DNA of 64,000 nt from Fictibacillus macauensis ZFHKF-1 (GTDB lineage Bacteria; Bacillota; Bacilli; Bacillales; Fictibacillaceae): positions 280,681 to 344,680 of the forward strand of contig NZ_AKKV01000024.1 in the NCBI RefSeq assembly GCF_000269865.1, written 5' to 3'. Shown piece after piece: positions 33,783 to 42,914 of the stretch. The position numbers were made by a program, and so were the translations under genes. The notes under the pieces are model-generated. The model searched no databases, was not told the DNA's origin, and saw nothing but the letters and a program-made list of their open reading frames with translations. The stretch's first letter is position 1, and every line of letters begins with the position of its first letter.

Positions 33783-34739
33783 TCACTCTTGATCAAACCA
33801 GCCTTTCTTACGGAACCAAATATACATTCCAATTCCAATGAACACCATAAATCCAAGGAGAATAAAATAGCCATTTTCCGTTTTTAATTCTGGCATATTT
33901 TCAAAATTCATACCGTAAATACCGGCTAAAAAAGTTAAAGGCATGAAAATCGTCGTAATGACCGTTAATGTTTTCATGATTGTATTCATCTTATAGGAAT
34001 TGAGTGAAATATAATTATCACGAATATCTGACGTCATTTCTCGACTAGAGTCGATCATTTCACAAAGCTTTAACAAATGATCATAAATATCATGAAAATA
34101 CGCCTTTTGTTGGTCATTGATTAAAAAACGACGCGATTCTAGCATGCGATACAGTAAATCGCGCATAGGAAAAATGGTCCTCCGTACTTTTAATAAGTCA
34201 CTGCGCACATCAAATGTTTGTTGGATAAAAGAATGTTTATTTCCTTTTTGATAATTGTTCTCTATATCTAATAGATGATCTTCAATGCTTTGAACAATTG
34301 GAAAATACGTATCAACAATTTTGTCCATAATTCGATGACCTACTTCTAGCGGCGTAATCGATAAAGATGGCTTCATATTCTTAAAATATTCCCATGTGGC
34401 ACTCAGTTCCTTAAGCGGATCTAAATGAAAAGAAACAATAAAACGCTCTCCAATAAACAGATCCACTTCATGTGCAGATAAAGAATGCTCATTAAGAGCG
34501 TGCATCACTAAAAAGTTATGGTCTCCATAATACTCAAGCTTTGGACGTTGTAAGAACTGTAAGCAGTCTTCAATCGCCAGTGGATGAAAGGCAAAGAAAG
34601 AAGCAAGGAGACTACTCTCTTCCTCCGTAGGCTGATCAAAATCCATCCAATACCACGCGATTGTGTCTTCTTTTAACGTTTCAATAGGTGGTTGAATCAA
34701 CCATTCCTGACTTGTAGTCATTGCCATAATTCTTACCAT
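33783..34739 (-). CDS. corA: CorA-family magnesium transporter
   Basis: 318 residues. The cytosolic funnel domain comes first (WYWMDFDQPTEEESSLL, then AIEDCLQFLQRPKLEYYGDH), then the long stalk helix and two C-terminal spans with the family motif YGMNFENMPE (~285). It transports Mg or other divalent ions. ATG 34739 sits after AAGGGAG. Its start is 22 bases after the glycosyltransferase gene, so it is probably the last gene of the five-gene operon running from 37744. Confidence 0.9.
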   Translation of the reverse strand: MVRIMAMTTSQEWLIQPPIETLKEDTIAWYWMDFDQPTEEESSLLASFFAFHPLAIEDCLQFLQRPKLEYYGDHNFLVMHALNEHSLSAHEVDLFIGERFIVSFHLDPLKELSATWEYFKNMKPSLSITPLEVGHRIMDKIVDTYFPIVQSIEDHLLDIENNYQKGNKHSFIQQTFDVRSDLLKVRRTIFPMRDLLYRMLESRRFLINDQQKAYFHDIYDHLLKLCEMIDSSREMTSDIRDNYISLNSYKMNTIMKTLTVITTIFMPLTFLAGIYGMNFENMPELKTENGYFILLGFMVFIGIGMYIWFRKKGWFDQE

Positions 34740-34761
34740 GGGGCACACTCCCTTAGATGCC

Positions 34762-35886
34762 TTATACGGGCTGCATTTGAAGCATTTTATTTTCATTCAA
34801 TAAATTAAGCACAACTTCATATGCACTTTTTTCTTTATGCTTTTCAAAATAGCTCATTTTCCGTAATAAACCACGTACTTCTGGTTCATTTTCTAATACG
34901 GACGATATTTGCTCTTCAAAGGGAAAATCATCTTTTAAACAAACGATTAACTTTTCACGCGCTAACTTTTCTAAGTTAATTTGTTCTTGACCAGGTAAAG
35001 CTGAATGAACAAAGATCGGAAGGCGTTTCTTTAATGCTTCACTTACTGTAATACCACCCGGCTTCGTAACAATAGCATCCACCTGCTCGTACAAATAGTT
35101 CATCTCAACACGTGTCGTAATGTAGCCACGCGGTTCAATGTTAGGATGATTCCAAGAAGATAGTTCTTTAAATAGTTTTTGGTTTTTTCCACATAGAACG
35201 GTATAGCGATAATGAGAGTCCGTTCGAATTTGTTTAAGAAATCCTTTAATTTTTCCAAGTCCAATGCTGCCACCTGAGATTAGAATATGTTTCTTAAGTG
35301 GACGCGTATTGTAATAGGCTTGAATATCTTCGTTTACGGGTATACCCGTTATAATAATCTGGTTTTTACGAATTCCATGATGAGAGACGAGCTCTTTACG
35401 CATCGAATGATCGCTTACTAAGTGATAATCAATCCCTTGCTTGCCCCAAATGTCATTAATAAAAAAGTCTGTATACACATTCACAACGGGTACATCAATA
35501 AGCCCTCGTTGCTTTAAGCGGCTAATGATCGCCGAAGGAAAACAATGGGTACATACAATCACATTTGGTTTTTCTTCTTGAATAAGGCTCGCCATTTTTT
35601 CTTCAAATTTTAAAAATTGATGATAGAGCGCACCCCGTTTTTTTGAAGGCGAATTCCACATATGCTGATAAAACCAATCATACGTTTTTGGCATCATATG
35701 AATCCATTTAATATAGGTTGAAGAAATGACACGCTCTAACGGTTTATTCCAATAGCTTAGGAAATCAATTTTCTTACAAATAACATGTTGTTCGCTGCTC
35801 TGCTGAATTGAAGACATGAGCGCGTCCGCAACTTGATGGTGACCAGAAGGCATTTGGAACAAAGGTAAAAATAATATTTTCTTCAT
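34762..35886 (-). CDS. GT28-type glycosyltransferase, MGDG-synthase/UgtP-like
   Basis: 374 residues. The N-terminal MGDG-synthase-like domain starts KKILFLPLFQMPSGHHQVADA; the C-terminal UDP-sugar half has ISGGSIGLGKIKGFL (~200) and IVTKPGGITVSEALKKRLP (~285). Relatives add sugars to diacylglycerol or make cell-envelope glycolipids at the inner membrane face. ATG 35886 follows GGGGG with 8-base spacing. Part of an operon with a DedA protein and a polysaccharide deacetylase, supporting an envelope lipid role. Confidence 0.85.
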   Translation of the reverse strand: MKKILFLPLFQMPSGHHQVADALMSSIQQSSEQHVICKKIDFLSYWNKPLERVISSTYIKWIHMMPKTYDWFYQHMWNSPSKKRGALYHQFLKFEEKMASLIQEEKPNVIVCTHCFPSAIISRLKQRGLIDVPVVNVYTDFFINDIWGKQGIDYHLVSDHSMRKELVSHHGIRKNQIIITGIPVNEDIQAYYNTRPLKKHILISGGSIGLGKIKGFLKQIRTDSHYRYTVLCGKNQKLFKELSSWNHPNIEPRGYITTRVEMNYLYEQVDAIVTKPGGITVSEALKKRLPIFVHSALPGQEQINLEKLAREKLIVCLKDDFPFEEQISSVLENEPEVRGLLRKMSYFEKHKEKSAYEVVLNLLNENKMLQMQPV

Positions 35887-35898
35887 CAATAAACCCCC

Positions 35899-36489
35899 TT
35901 ACAAACCTTCTACATCCTTGTTTGCAAATTTCTTTTTTACAATCATTAGTACAAATACGAGCAATGCTGCTACAGCGATCCACGGCAAATACTTTATTTC
36001 TATTGCATCGCCAAAAAAATAACCGACACTAATAAAGGTTGTTGTCCATACGGCCCCACCAACAACCGATAAACACATATAACGAACAAAGGAATAACGA
36101 CTAATACCGGCGACATACGGACCGATCTGTCGAAGGCCCGGTAAATAAAATCCAAACAAAATAGTCATGTTCGCATGTTGATGAAACCGAGTTTCAACCT
36201 GACTCATACGTTCACTTGTTACTTTAATATACTTTCCATACGCTCGTATAAAGGGAGCACCAAACTTTTTCCCGATAATATAGGAAATAAGCATCCCCAC
36301 TTCTGTCCCAGCGAATGCTGCGAGTAAGCTCATTTCAAAAGAAAGTTGTCCTTTGGCAATCAATACTCCTAGTAAGAACATAAATGATTCCTCTGGTGCA
36401 GGAATACCTACAATGCCACACAATAATATAAGAAAAATGACCCAATAGCCATAATCTTGTAAATACATAATGACATGGTCTAAACTCAT
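35899..36489 (-). CDS. DedA-family membrane protein
   Basis: 196 residues. Typical DedA features are GIVGIPAPEESFMFLLGVL (~25), GKKFGAPFIRAYGKY and the re-entrant-loop motif FYLPGLRQIGPYVAGISR (~113-130). DedA proteins act in membrane lipid (undecaprenyl- or other phospholipid) translocation. It sits 10 bases before the glycosyltransferase and 11 after the deacetylase gene. Confidence 0.92.
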   Translation of the reverse strand: MSLDHVIMYLQDYGYWVIFLILLCGIVGIPAPEESFMFLLGVLIAKGQLSFEMSLLAAFAGTEVGMLISYIIGKKFGAPFIRAYGKYIKVTSERMSQVETRFHQHANMTILFGFYLPGLRQIGPYVAGISRYSFVRYMCLSVVGGAVWTTTFISVGYFFGDAIEIKYLPWIAVAALLVFVLMIVKKKFANKDVEGL

Positions 36490-36500
36490 GGTAACCTCAT

Positions 36501-37205
36501 TTACTTATTTTGTGAAAATGTTGCTAATGACGTACACCGATAGCCCTGCTCAGTGGCATGTGCTAAAAATGGGCGCAACGCTTCTAGCATAACAGCAGGT
36601 GCCTCTTGATCTGCTCCTGGGTTATCTCCGTTATCGTGTAACAAATAAATTGTGCCTGGCGCTAAATCATTGCTTAAAGAGGCATATAATCGTTCTTTAC
36701 CTTGTGATACTTTCCAATCCTGATGGATCGAAGACCACATTACGATGTGATATTCTTTCGCAACATGCATACTTGTCATATTAAATCGGCCAAATGGTGG
36801 ACGGTAGTAAACAGGCTTCTTTCCTGTAGCTTCTGTAATTACTTTAGCACATTGTTCAATTTCCTGCCTTAACTTCCACGGAGTCAAAAACCAACTATTG
36901 CTATGATGATAATGATGAATGCCAATAGAATGTCCTTCTTTAATCATTCGCTGTAGAAGCACTGGATACCTTTGCGCGCGTTCGCCGACGACAAAGAAAG
37001 TTGCTTTCGCATCGTATTCTTTTAGTAGGTCTAGAAGTTGCTCTGTATAAATAGGATCTGGCCCATCATCAAAGGTTAAGGCAATCTCTGCATTCATTTT
37101 ACCTTTTTTTAACATCCGATATGAAAAGACTCGTACAATAATAGTATACAATACACCGTAAGAAAGTATTATAAGACATACGATGAGAGCAATTAAGACA
37201 ATCAT
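36501..37205 (-). CDS. Membrane-anchored polysaccharide deacetylase
   Basis: 234 residues with an N-terminal membrane segment (LIVCLIILSYGVLYTIIV) and a NodB domain: ALTFDDGPDPIYT (~43), HSIGIHHYHHS (metal His pair, ~90), YYRPPFGRF (~135) and LLHDNGDNPG (~192). It would remove acetyl groups from peptidoglycan or another surface sugar polymer on the outside. The start overlaps the ChrB-like gene by four bases (ATGA). Confidence 0.9.
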   Translation of the reverse strand: MIVLIALIVCLIILSYGVLYTIIVRVFSYRMLKKGKMNAEIALTFDDGPDPIYTEQLLDLLKEYDAKATFFVVGERAQRYPVLLQRMIKEGHSIGIHHYHHSNSWFLTPWKLRQEIEQCAKVITEATGKKPVYYRPPFGRFNMTSMHVAKEYHIVMWSSIHQDWKVSQGKERLYASLSNDLAPGTIYLLHDNGDNPGADQEAPAVMLEALRPFLAHATEQGYRCTSLATFSQNK

Positions 37206-37744
37206 GAAGTATACGTAGCTCCTTTAGACTCGTACATCATTTCAATATACACAGTTAGTTGCTCTTCACATTTTTGAAGACACCCTTTAGCATCTCTCAA
37301 AAGGCTATGTTTAAAATAATCTTTTTTCATCATTTTACGATAGCATCGCTTTAAGCGATTAAGCTTGATCTCACTTTCCTCAATATTTAAATCATGAGAG
37401 GCTTCCTTATTTTTTAATTCTTGAAGAAACAATCGGCAATTCTCCAATAGCTCATTGTATTCACTAGTACGCTGCACATGAAACAGCTCAATGAGTTCAC
37501 ACTCAGAGTAATGTGCGAATTTTTTTATTTCAATAATAAAAGCTTCTCCCGCATGATCGTCAATAAGCATCTTAATCTTTGCTAACTTTTGTTCTACTTC
37601 CAGTGTTTTTGGCACTATACATACCGACTGTTGAATATAAAGAACACCTAACGCCTTTAAATTTCTCCAAATTCGCACCCGAAGTGTCGAAGGCTCAGGT
37701 GGTACCTTATAGGAAAACAAATACCACGTTCTGTTTTCTTTCAT
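37202..37744 (-). CDS. ChrB N-terminal-like protein
   Basis: 180 residues. WYLFSYKVPPEPSTLRVRIW then LKALGVLYIQQSVCIVPK is the signature of the N-terminal domain of chromate resistance protein ChrB; the rest is a helical, charged region (LKRCYRKMMKKDYFKHSLL). The usual ChrB C-terminal domain and any ChrA transporter are missing, so chromate resistance is unlikely. Placed first in the envelope operon it may act as a sensor/regulator, which is inference. ATG 37744 follows AAGGTG with 8-base spacing. Confidence 0.75.
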   Translation of the reverse strand: MKENRTWYLFSYKVPPEPSTLRVRIWRNLKALGVLYIQQSVCIVPKTLEVEQKLAKIKMLIDDHAGEAFIIEIKKFAHYSECELIELFHVQRTSEYNELLENCRLFLQELKNKEASHDLNIEESEIKLNRLKRCYRKMMKKDYFKHSLLRDAKGCLQKCEEQLTVYIEMMYESKGATYTS

Positions 37745-37779
37745 CCCGTTCACACCTTATGTTACAATATCATGTTGTC

Positions 37780-37807
37780 ATTTTAACACATTTATCAAGT
37801 GTTTCAA
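37780..37807 (-). promoter_or_regulatory. Promoter of the ChrB-like/envelope operon
   Basis: TTGAAA (37807-37802) and TAAAAT (37785-37780) are 16 bases apart on the minus strand. Confidence 0.5.
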
Positions 37808-37812
37808 CCAAT

Positions 37813-37832
37813 AATGAAACGATTGTTTCATT
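37813..37832. promoter_or_regulatory. Perfect 8-bp inverted repeat upstream of the envelope operon
   Basis: AATGAAAC-GATT-GTTTCATT lies six bases upstream of the -35 box, a position typical of an activator site or of an operator. It could bind the ChrB-like protein or a regulator elsewhere. Confidence 0.5.
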
Positions 37833-37876
37833 TTTCCAAAGTTATTTACTAAATAATCTTCAAAGGAAGCACAAAA

Positions 37877-37920
37877 AGAGCTGTCAGGAAAATCCACTCG
37901 TTTCTCCTAACAGCTCTCTA
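37877..37920 (-). terminator. Terminator of the upstream yitT gene
   Basis: AGAGCTGTTAGGA pairs with TCCTGACAGCTCT (one G-T) on the minus strand and is followed by TTTTT. Confidence 0.85.
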
Positions 37921-38805
37921 TTAATGAATATTTTTCTTTTTAAAGCGACCGCCTTTAACATCGTGAATATTCCCAACAGCCAAAAAGGCGGTAGGATCAA
38001 TATCTTCTACGATATTTTTTAATTTTGCTTCCTCTAAACGAGTAATGACGGTAAAGATAACTTTTTTCTCATCACGAGAATACGCACCTTCTCCATTTAA
38101 ATACGTAACACCACGTCCTAAACGGGCTAAGAGTGCTTCACCAATTCTTGTATGCTCATCACTAATGATCCATACTGACTTGGACTGATCAAAACCATCT
38201 ATCGTAATATCGATAACTTTAAAGGCAATATAATAAGCAATTAAAGAATACATGGCTCGATCCCAACCAAATACAAATCCTGCACTTCCGAGAATGAATA
38301 AGTTGAAGAACATAACAACTTCACCAACAGAAAATGGTGTTTTCGTGTTGAATAGAACAGCGAGAATTTCGGTACCATCCATGGATCCTCCATAACGAAT
38401 GACCATTCCCACACCAACACCTAAAATCACGCCTCCAAATACGGAAGCTAACAACGGATCATCCGTCAGTACTGGAACAGGATTTAAAAAAAAGGTACCA
38501 ATTGACATAATGATAACCGCATAAAGAGTGGAAAATGCGAAGGTTTTACCGATTTGCTTATAACCGAGGAAAAGAAATGGCAAATTTAAAAGAATGAGTA
38601 ATACACCTAAACTTAATGGCGTTACAGAAGAAAGTATGATGGATATTCCAACAATTCCTCCATCAATAATGTTGTTCGGTACAAGAAAAATTTCTAAACC
38701 GACTGAAAAAAGTGCGGCACCAAGCGTAATAAAAATAATACGTTGAAGCAGCTTTGTCTTGGAAATTTTCTTATGATTGGTCGTTTGTTCCTGCAAAGAT
38801 TCCAA
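37921..38805 (-). CDS. yitT: YitT-family membrane protein with DUF2179
   Basis: 294 residues: five spans beginning LLQRIIFITLGAALFSVGLE and a C-terminal DUF2179 domain (~220-290; SDEHTRIGEALLARLGRGVT, then VDPTAFLAVGNIHDVKG-like text, here IDPTAFLAVGNI). The family is conserved in Firmicutes with unclear function. I place the start at TTG 38805, seven bases after AGGAGG; the longer frame has no site. A shorter paralogue lies at 40924. Confidence 0.88.
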   Translation of the reverse strand: MESLQEQTTNHKKISKTKLLQRIIFITLGAALFSVGLEIFLVPNNIIDGGIVGISIILSSVTPLSLGVLLILLNLPFLFLGYKQIGKTFAFSTLYAVIIMSIGTFFLNPVPVLTDDPLLASVFGGVILGVGVGMVIRYGGSMDGTEILAVLFNTKTPFSVGEVVMFFNLFILGSAGFVFGWDRAMYSLIAYYIAFKVIDITIDGFDQSKSVWIISDEHTRIGEALLARLGRGVTYLNGEGAYSRDEKKVIFTVITRLEEAKLKNIVEDIDPTAFLAVGNIHDVKGGRFKKKNIH

Positions 38806-38935
38806 TAGCAGTCCTCCTATCCTTTCATAAGTTTTTCTTATCATCTATTTATATTATATCAGTTTTAAGTTAAGACATAAAACATTACGCCTTATTCTTT
38901 CTAGTGTATCCGCTAATATTTTTTTCATTATGTAA

Positions 38936-38968
38936 AAAACCGCCCTCTAATCATTAGAGAGCGGTCTT
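38936..38968 (-). terminator. Terminator of gltP
   Basis: ACCGCTCTCTAAT and ATTAGAGGGCGGT pair almost perfectly on the minus strand, followed by TTTTTT. Confidence 0.88.
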
Positions 38969-38970
38969 CA

Positions 38971-40236
38971 TTAAGATGCTTGTTTTATTTCTTTTAGATA
39001 CGCTTCACCTTTCGCTTCGTCATATTGACCTTCCCACTTCGACATAATAATCGAAGCAAGTGAGTTACCAATGACGTTAACGACTGTACGTCCCATATCT
39101 AAAATACGGTCAATACCTGCGATTAACGCAAGACCTTGAACCGGAATGCCAACTGTGCCAAGAGTTGCAAGAAGAACAACGAAAGATACACCAGGAACAC
39201 CGGCAATCCCTTTCGAGGTAACCATTAACACGAGCATTAATGTAATCTGCTGTGTAATAGAAAGATGTATACCATACATTTGAGCGATAAATAATGCTGC
39301 CAATGCTTGGTATAGCGTTGAGCCATCTAGATTAAATGAATATCCCGTAGGAATAACGAAGGAGGCAATCGGCTTAGGACAGCCGAACTTTTCCATTTTC
39401 TCCATCAGTTTCGGAAGCACTGTCTCTGAACTTGATGTAGAAAACGCAAGAATCATTTCATCTTTAAGAATTCTAAAGATGTTAAAAATGTTGATGCCTG
39501 CCATTTTCGCTACGAGACCGAGAATAACGAGGACAAAGAAAAACATTGTTCCGTATACAGTCAAGACAAGCTTAGCAAGCGGAATGAGCGATTTAACCCC
39601 GAACGTCGATACCGTTACCCCTATAAGTGCAAATACACCAAATGGCGCAAAACGCATAACAAGGTTCGTTACGTAAAACATTGCATCGGCCGTTCCCTGG
39701 AAGAATTTAAGTACAGGCTTTCCTCTTTCTCCAATGGCAGCTACTCCTAGTCCAAAAATAACGGAGAAAAAGATAATAGCAAGCATATCACCTTTCATGA
39801 GTGAGTCAAAAATATTTGACGGCACTATGTTAATGAACGTGTCTGCAAACCCGTGCTGCTCAACCGTTTTAGCGCTTTCAACAAAAGAGCTAATATCAGT
39901 TTTTTGTAAAGATTCTTTATTGATTCCGTGACCTGGTTGGAAAATGTTAGCTGATAAGAGACCGACAATAATAGCAATTGTCGTAATAATCTCAAAGTAA
40001 AGAATCGTTTTACCACCGAGCTTACCGAGCTTTTTCATATCTCCGACACCAGCAACACCGACAATTAGACTGGAAACGACAATCGGAATAACAATCATCT
40101 TGATCAGTCTTATGAAGATTGTACCGATCGGCTGTAAGTATACAGGAAGGTTCGGATTTTTATAAAAAATAGCTCCGACAATAATCCCCAGAATTAAACC
40201 AATCAGGATTTGCCAAGCTAATCCAATTTTCTTCAT
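38971..40236 (-). CDS. gltP: Glutamate/aspartate:cation symporter (DAACS family)
   Basis: 421 residues with eight spans plus hairpins. Hallmarks are the serine-rich AFSTSSSETVLPKLMEKM (~270) and TGYSFNLDGSTLYQALAALF (~300), and SKGIAGVPGVSFVVLLATL (~350). It imports glutamate/aspartate with H+ or Na+; which cation is not decidable here. ATG 40236 follows GAGGTGAG. Confidence 0.92.
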   Translation of the reverse strand: MKKIGLAWQILIGLILGIIVGAIFYKNPNLPVYLQPIGTIFIRLIKMIVIPIVVSSLIVGVAGVGDMKKLGKLGGKTILYFEIITTIAIIVGLLSANIFQPGHGINKESLQKTDISSFVESAKTVEQHGFADTFINIVPSNIFDSLMKGDMLAIIFFSVIFGLGVAAIGERGKPVLKFFQGTADAMFYVTNLVMRFAPFGVFALIGVTVSTFGVKSLIPLAKLVLTVYGTMFFFVLVILGLVAKMAGINIFNIFRILKDEMILAFSTSSSETVLPKLMEKMEKFGCPKPIASFVIPTGYSFNLDGSTLYQALAALFIAQMYGIHLSITQQITLMLVLMVTSKGIAGVPGVSFVVLLATLGTVGIPVQGLALIAGIDRILDMGRTVVNVIGNSLASIIMSKWEGQYDEAKGEAYLKEIKQAS

Positions 40237-40471
40237 ATTTATTCTCACCTCTACTTGTTGTATAGTTCTTTGGCACATTATACTCATTGTATATTTTTTT
40301 TAAAATGTTTGTCAAAGGTAATCTATGTTACTGATCCTATTTTTCGCTTTTTTTCGCTAAATTACTACAAGAAAAGCCATCCATCTTTTTAGGAAAATGT
40401 TATGTAAAACATTGCAACTGCAAGCGTTTACGTGTTTGTAAAACCAAACGTTTCTTCACTTTTTTGATAAG

Positions 40472-40500
40472 AAAAAAACATCGAAGTACTCGATGCTTTT
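40472..40500 (-). terminator. Terminator of the 76-residue LSm-like gene
   Basis: GCATCGA and TCGATG pair over GTACT on the minus strand and a run of seven T follows. Confidence 0.8.
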
Positions 40501-40517
40501 TCTTTGCTTAGTTCCCA

Positions 40518-40748
40518 TTAAATAGGGAAAATCGCGACAATTTCTTCAATTCGGATGATGACACGGAATGTACAATCGTTTCTTCGAACACGAAGTACGA
40601 GCGTATCTTGGCATACTTCGACCAGTCTTCCTCTGTAGGACTGATTGACGGTATCAACTTGGACACGTTCATTTAATAACGCACATGCCTCACGACTGAA
40701 TGCGTTACGCCGTCTTCCCCATCCTGCTCCATCGTAACCAAAACCCAT
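40518..40748 (-). CDS. Small LSm-like protein of unknown function (76 aa)
   Basis: Gly/Arg-rich N-terminus (MGFGYDGAGWGRRRNAFSRE) followed by a beta-strand pattern like Sm-fold coat proteins (VNQSYRGRLVEVCQDTLVLR, then CTFRVIIRIEEIVAIFP). Similar small proteins occur among spore-associated proteins of Bacillus; this is suggestive only. GAAAGGAGAG precedes the ATG. Confidence 0.65.
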   Translation of the reverse strand: MGFGYDGAGWGRRRNAFSREACALLNERVQVDTVNQSYRGRLVEVCQDTLVLRVRRNDCTFRVIIRIEEIVAIFPI

Positions 40749-40923
40749 TAGTTACTCTCCTTTCATCACCGATTAGATATAAACCGATGTTACTAACAGT
40801 AAATGCAAAAGAGAAAAAAGGGTGTGGACAAACATCATGAGAGAGCAGAGAAATTTTCAATTCTCATACATGATGATGTGCACTTAATCATACGTTTAAA
40901 AGAGAGGACAAGGAGGTTATTCG

Positions 40924-41511
40924 GTGATCGTTAAGATCCTTGCAATTACAACAGGGAGTTTTTTAATGGCAGTTGGCATTAACGTCTTCATTCTTCCTTT
41001 TCACTTGCTGGATGGAGGAATTCTTGGGATAGGTTTACTTTTTCAATACGCCTTTGGAATTAATGTCGGGGCAACGATTGTACTTTTAAGCCTACCTATT
41101 TATTTATACGCCTGGAAATATGAACGGTATTTTTTTATTAATGGTATTCACGGGATGCTTATTTCCTCCCTTTTTATCGATTTACTCTTCCCGTTAAAAG
41201 GACTTTTTCATTTACCAGTACTCGAAAGTGCAATTTTAGGAGGATTATTCATTGGAACCGGAATCGGTATTATGCTTCGACAAAAAGCAAGTACGGGTGG
41301 AACCGATTTACTTGCCCTATTTATCGCAAGAAAAGCTTCTTTAAATGTTGGAATCATTATTTTTGTCATGGATTGTCTCGTCATTGGAACCGGTGTGTAC
41401 GTCACAGGCCCCTCGTTATTTATGTACTCCATGGTAACCATCTTATCGGTCGCTCTTGCTACGAGTACAATCACCTTTTTTCATTCCGTTAAAGTATATT
41501 TAAATTCTTAA
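40924..41511 (+). CDS. YitT-family membrane protein, short form
   Basis: 195 residues: the five-span DUF161 part only (TGSFLMAVGINVFILPFHLL, IGTGIGIMLRQKASTGGTDL) without the DUF2179 tail present in the paralogue at 37921. GTG 40924 follows AAGGAGG. The loss of the tail is common in one branch of the family. Confidence 0.85.
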   Translation: MIVKILAITTGSFLMAVGINVFILPFHLLDGGILGIGLLFQYAFGINVGATIVLLSLPIYLYAWKYERYFFINGIHGMLISSLFIDLLFPLKGLFHLPVLESAILGGLFIGTGIGIMLRQKASTGGTDLLALFIARKASLNVGIIIFVMDCLVIGTGVYVTGPSLFMYSMVTILSVALATSTITFFHSVKVYLNS

Positions 41512-41519
41512 AGAAACAA

Positions 41520-41556
41520 AAAAGGAGCTTTCCTAGTCGTTCAGGAAAGCTCCTTT
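41520..41556. terminator. Bidirectional terminator
   Basis: AAGGAGCTTTCCT pairs with AGGAAAGCTCCTT over a short loop, with A and T runs on either side. Confidence 0.9.
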
Positions 41557-41558
41557 TG

Positions 41559-42905
41559 CTATTCAAAGCCATTAACAAGTTCACGTGTTGTTGAAAATGG
41601 TGTTTCTGATTCTTTTACTGTTTCTTGTTTGCTAACTTCGATTCGTTTAATTTGATGACCGTCCATCTCTACAACTTTAAATACCAATTCATTATGCTTG
41701 ATGCTATTTCCTTCTTCAATATCGGAGTTTTGAGAAAGCATCCAACCACCAATGGTGTCTAAATCTGAATCATCAATATGCAAACCATATAAATCGTTCA
41801 CTTCAGAAATAAGTACTTTTCCATCGAGAACAGTAACTCGTGGCGTGATCTTTAATATCATTGGTGTTTCATCTGTATCAAGTTCATCACGGATTTCACC
41901 GACAATTTCTTCGAGAATATCCTCTACTGTTAATAATCCAGCTGTTCCACCATATTCATCCATCAAAATGGCCATATGCACTTGTTGTTTTTGAAGTTTA
42001 ACAAGCGTCTCTTGAATTGGTGTTGTTTCAAAAACAGTCATAATGGGACGCAGATAATTTTCTAGTGGCTGTTCTACGCCAGACATTAGATCGTAAAAAA
42101 TTTCTTTCACGTTGACCATCCCTACAACATGGTCTTTATCTTCGTCTACAACTGGGTAACGTGTGTATTTTTCACTCGTAATAATCGCAAGGTTTTCCTC
42201 TAATGATTTATTGCTATACAAACATACAATTTCGGTTCGAGGAACCATGATTTCTTTTGCAATGCGATCATCGAATTCAAATACTTTATTCACATAGCTA
42301 TACTCTGATTGATTAATCTCACCACTTTTATAGCTTTCAGATAGAATTAAGCGCAGCTCTTCCTCCGAATGTGCCATTTCATGTTCTGAAACAGCTGAAA
42401 GTCCAAAAAGCTTTGTAAAAACACGCGCACTCCCGTTTAGTAACCAAATGATGGGATACATCATTTTATAAAATAGGATTAGAGGACGTGATAAAACAAG
42501 AGAAACCTCTTCTGCTTTTTGAATAGCAAATGTTTTCGGTGCCAGTTCTCCTAACACGACGTGGAAAAACGTAATGATAGCAAAGGCAAGGAAAATGGAA
42601 ATGGTTTTCGCAATCGTTGGACTCACCGCTAATTCCCGGAACACCGGGCCGAGCAAGTGCTCTAACGTTGATTCTCCTAACCACCCCAGGCCAAGCGCTG
42701 TAATAGTAATTCCTAGCTGACAAGCTGATAAATAGCCATCGAGGTTAAGAAGCACGGTTTTTACAGACAGTGCTTTCTTATTGCCCTCTTCAATGAGCTG
42801 GTCAATACGTGTCCGACGAATCTTTACGATGGCAAACTCGGCGGCCACGAAAAAAGCGGTTAATACAATCAGCATCACTACTACGAATATTTTAAATATG
42901 TCCAA
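41559..42905 (-). CDS. CNNM/CorC-type transporter (DUF21, CBS pair, CorC_HlyC)
   Basis: 448 residues. DUF21 membrane part comes first (VLTAFFVAAEFAIVKIRRTR ~12-31; SACQLGITITALGLGWLGE), then two CBS domains (~200-320; IMVPRTEIVCLYSN, TRYPVVDEDKDHVVGMVNVK) and a CorC_HlyC C-terminus (VLDGKVLISEVNDLYGL). Bacillus YhdP/MpfA of this family exports Mg, and the adjacent MerR gene mirrors yhdP-yhdQ. The start is uncertain: TTG 42905 matches the usual protein start but its strong AGGAGGTGA lies 44 bases upstream, separated by a perfect hairpin. Confidence 0.85.
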   Translation of the reverse strand: MDIFKIFVVVMLIVLTAFFVAAEFAIVKIRRTRIDQLIEEGNKKALSVKTVLLNLDGYLSACQLGITITALGLGWLGESTLEHLLGPVFRELAVSPTIAKTISIFLAFAIITFFHVVLGELAPKTFAIQKAEEVSLVLSRPLILFYKMMYPIIWLLNGSARVFTKLFGLSAVSEHEMAHSEEELRLILSESYKSGEINQSEYSYVNKVFEFDDRIAKEIMVPRTEIVCLYSNKSLEENLAIITSEKYTRYPVVDEDKDHVVGMVNVKEIFYDLMSGVEQPLENYLRPIMTVFETTPIQETLVKLQKQQVHMAILMDEYGGTAGLLTVEDILEEIVGEIRDELDTDETPMILKITPRVTVLDGKVLISEVNDLYGLHIDDSDLDTIGGWMLSQNSDIEEGNSIKHNELVFKVVEMDGHQIKRIEVSKQETVKESETPFSTTRELVNGFE

Positions 42906-42914
42906 ATAGACTTT

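Noticed and set aside
37202..37744. Chromate resistance operon
   Set aside because: Only the ChrB N-terminal-like domain is present; no ChrA transporter or ChrB C-terminal domain in the window.
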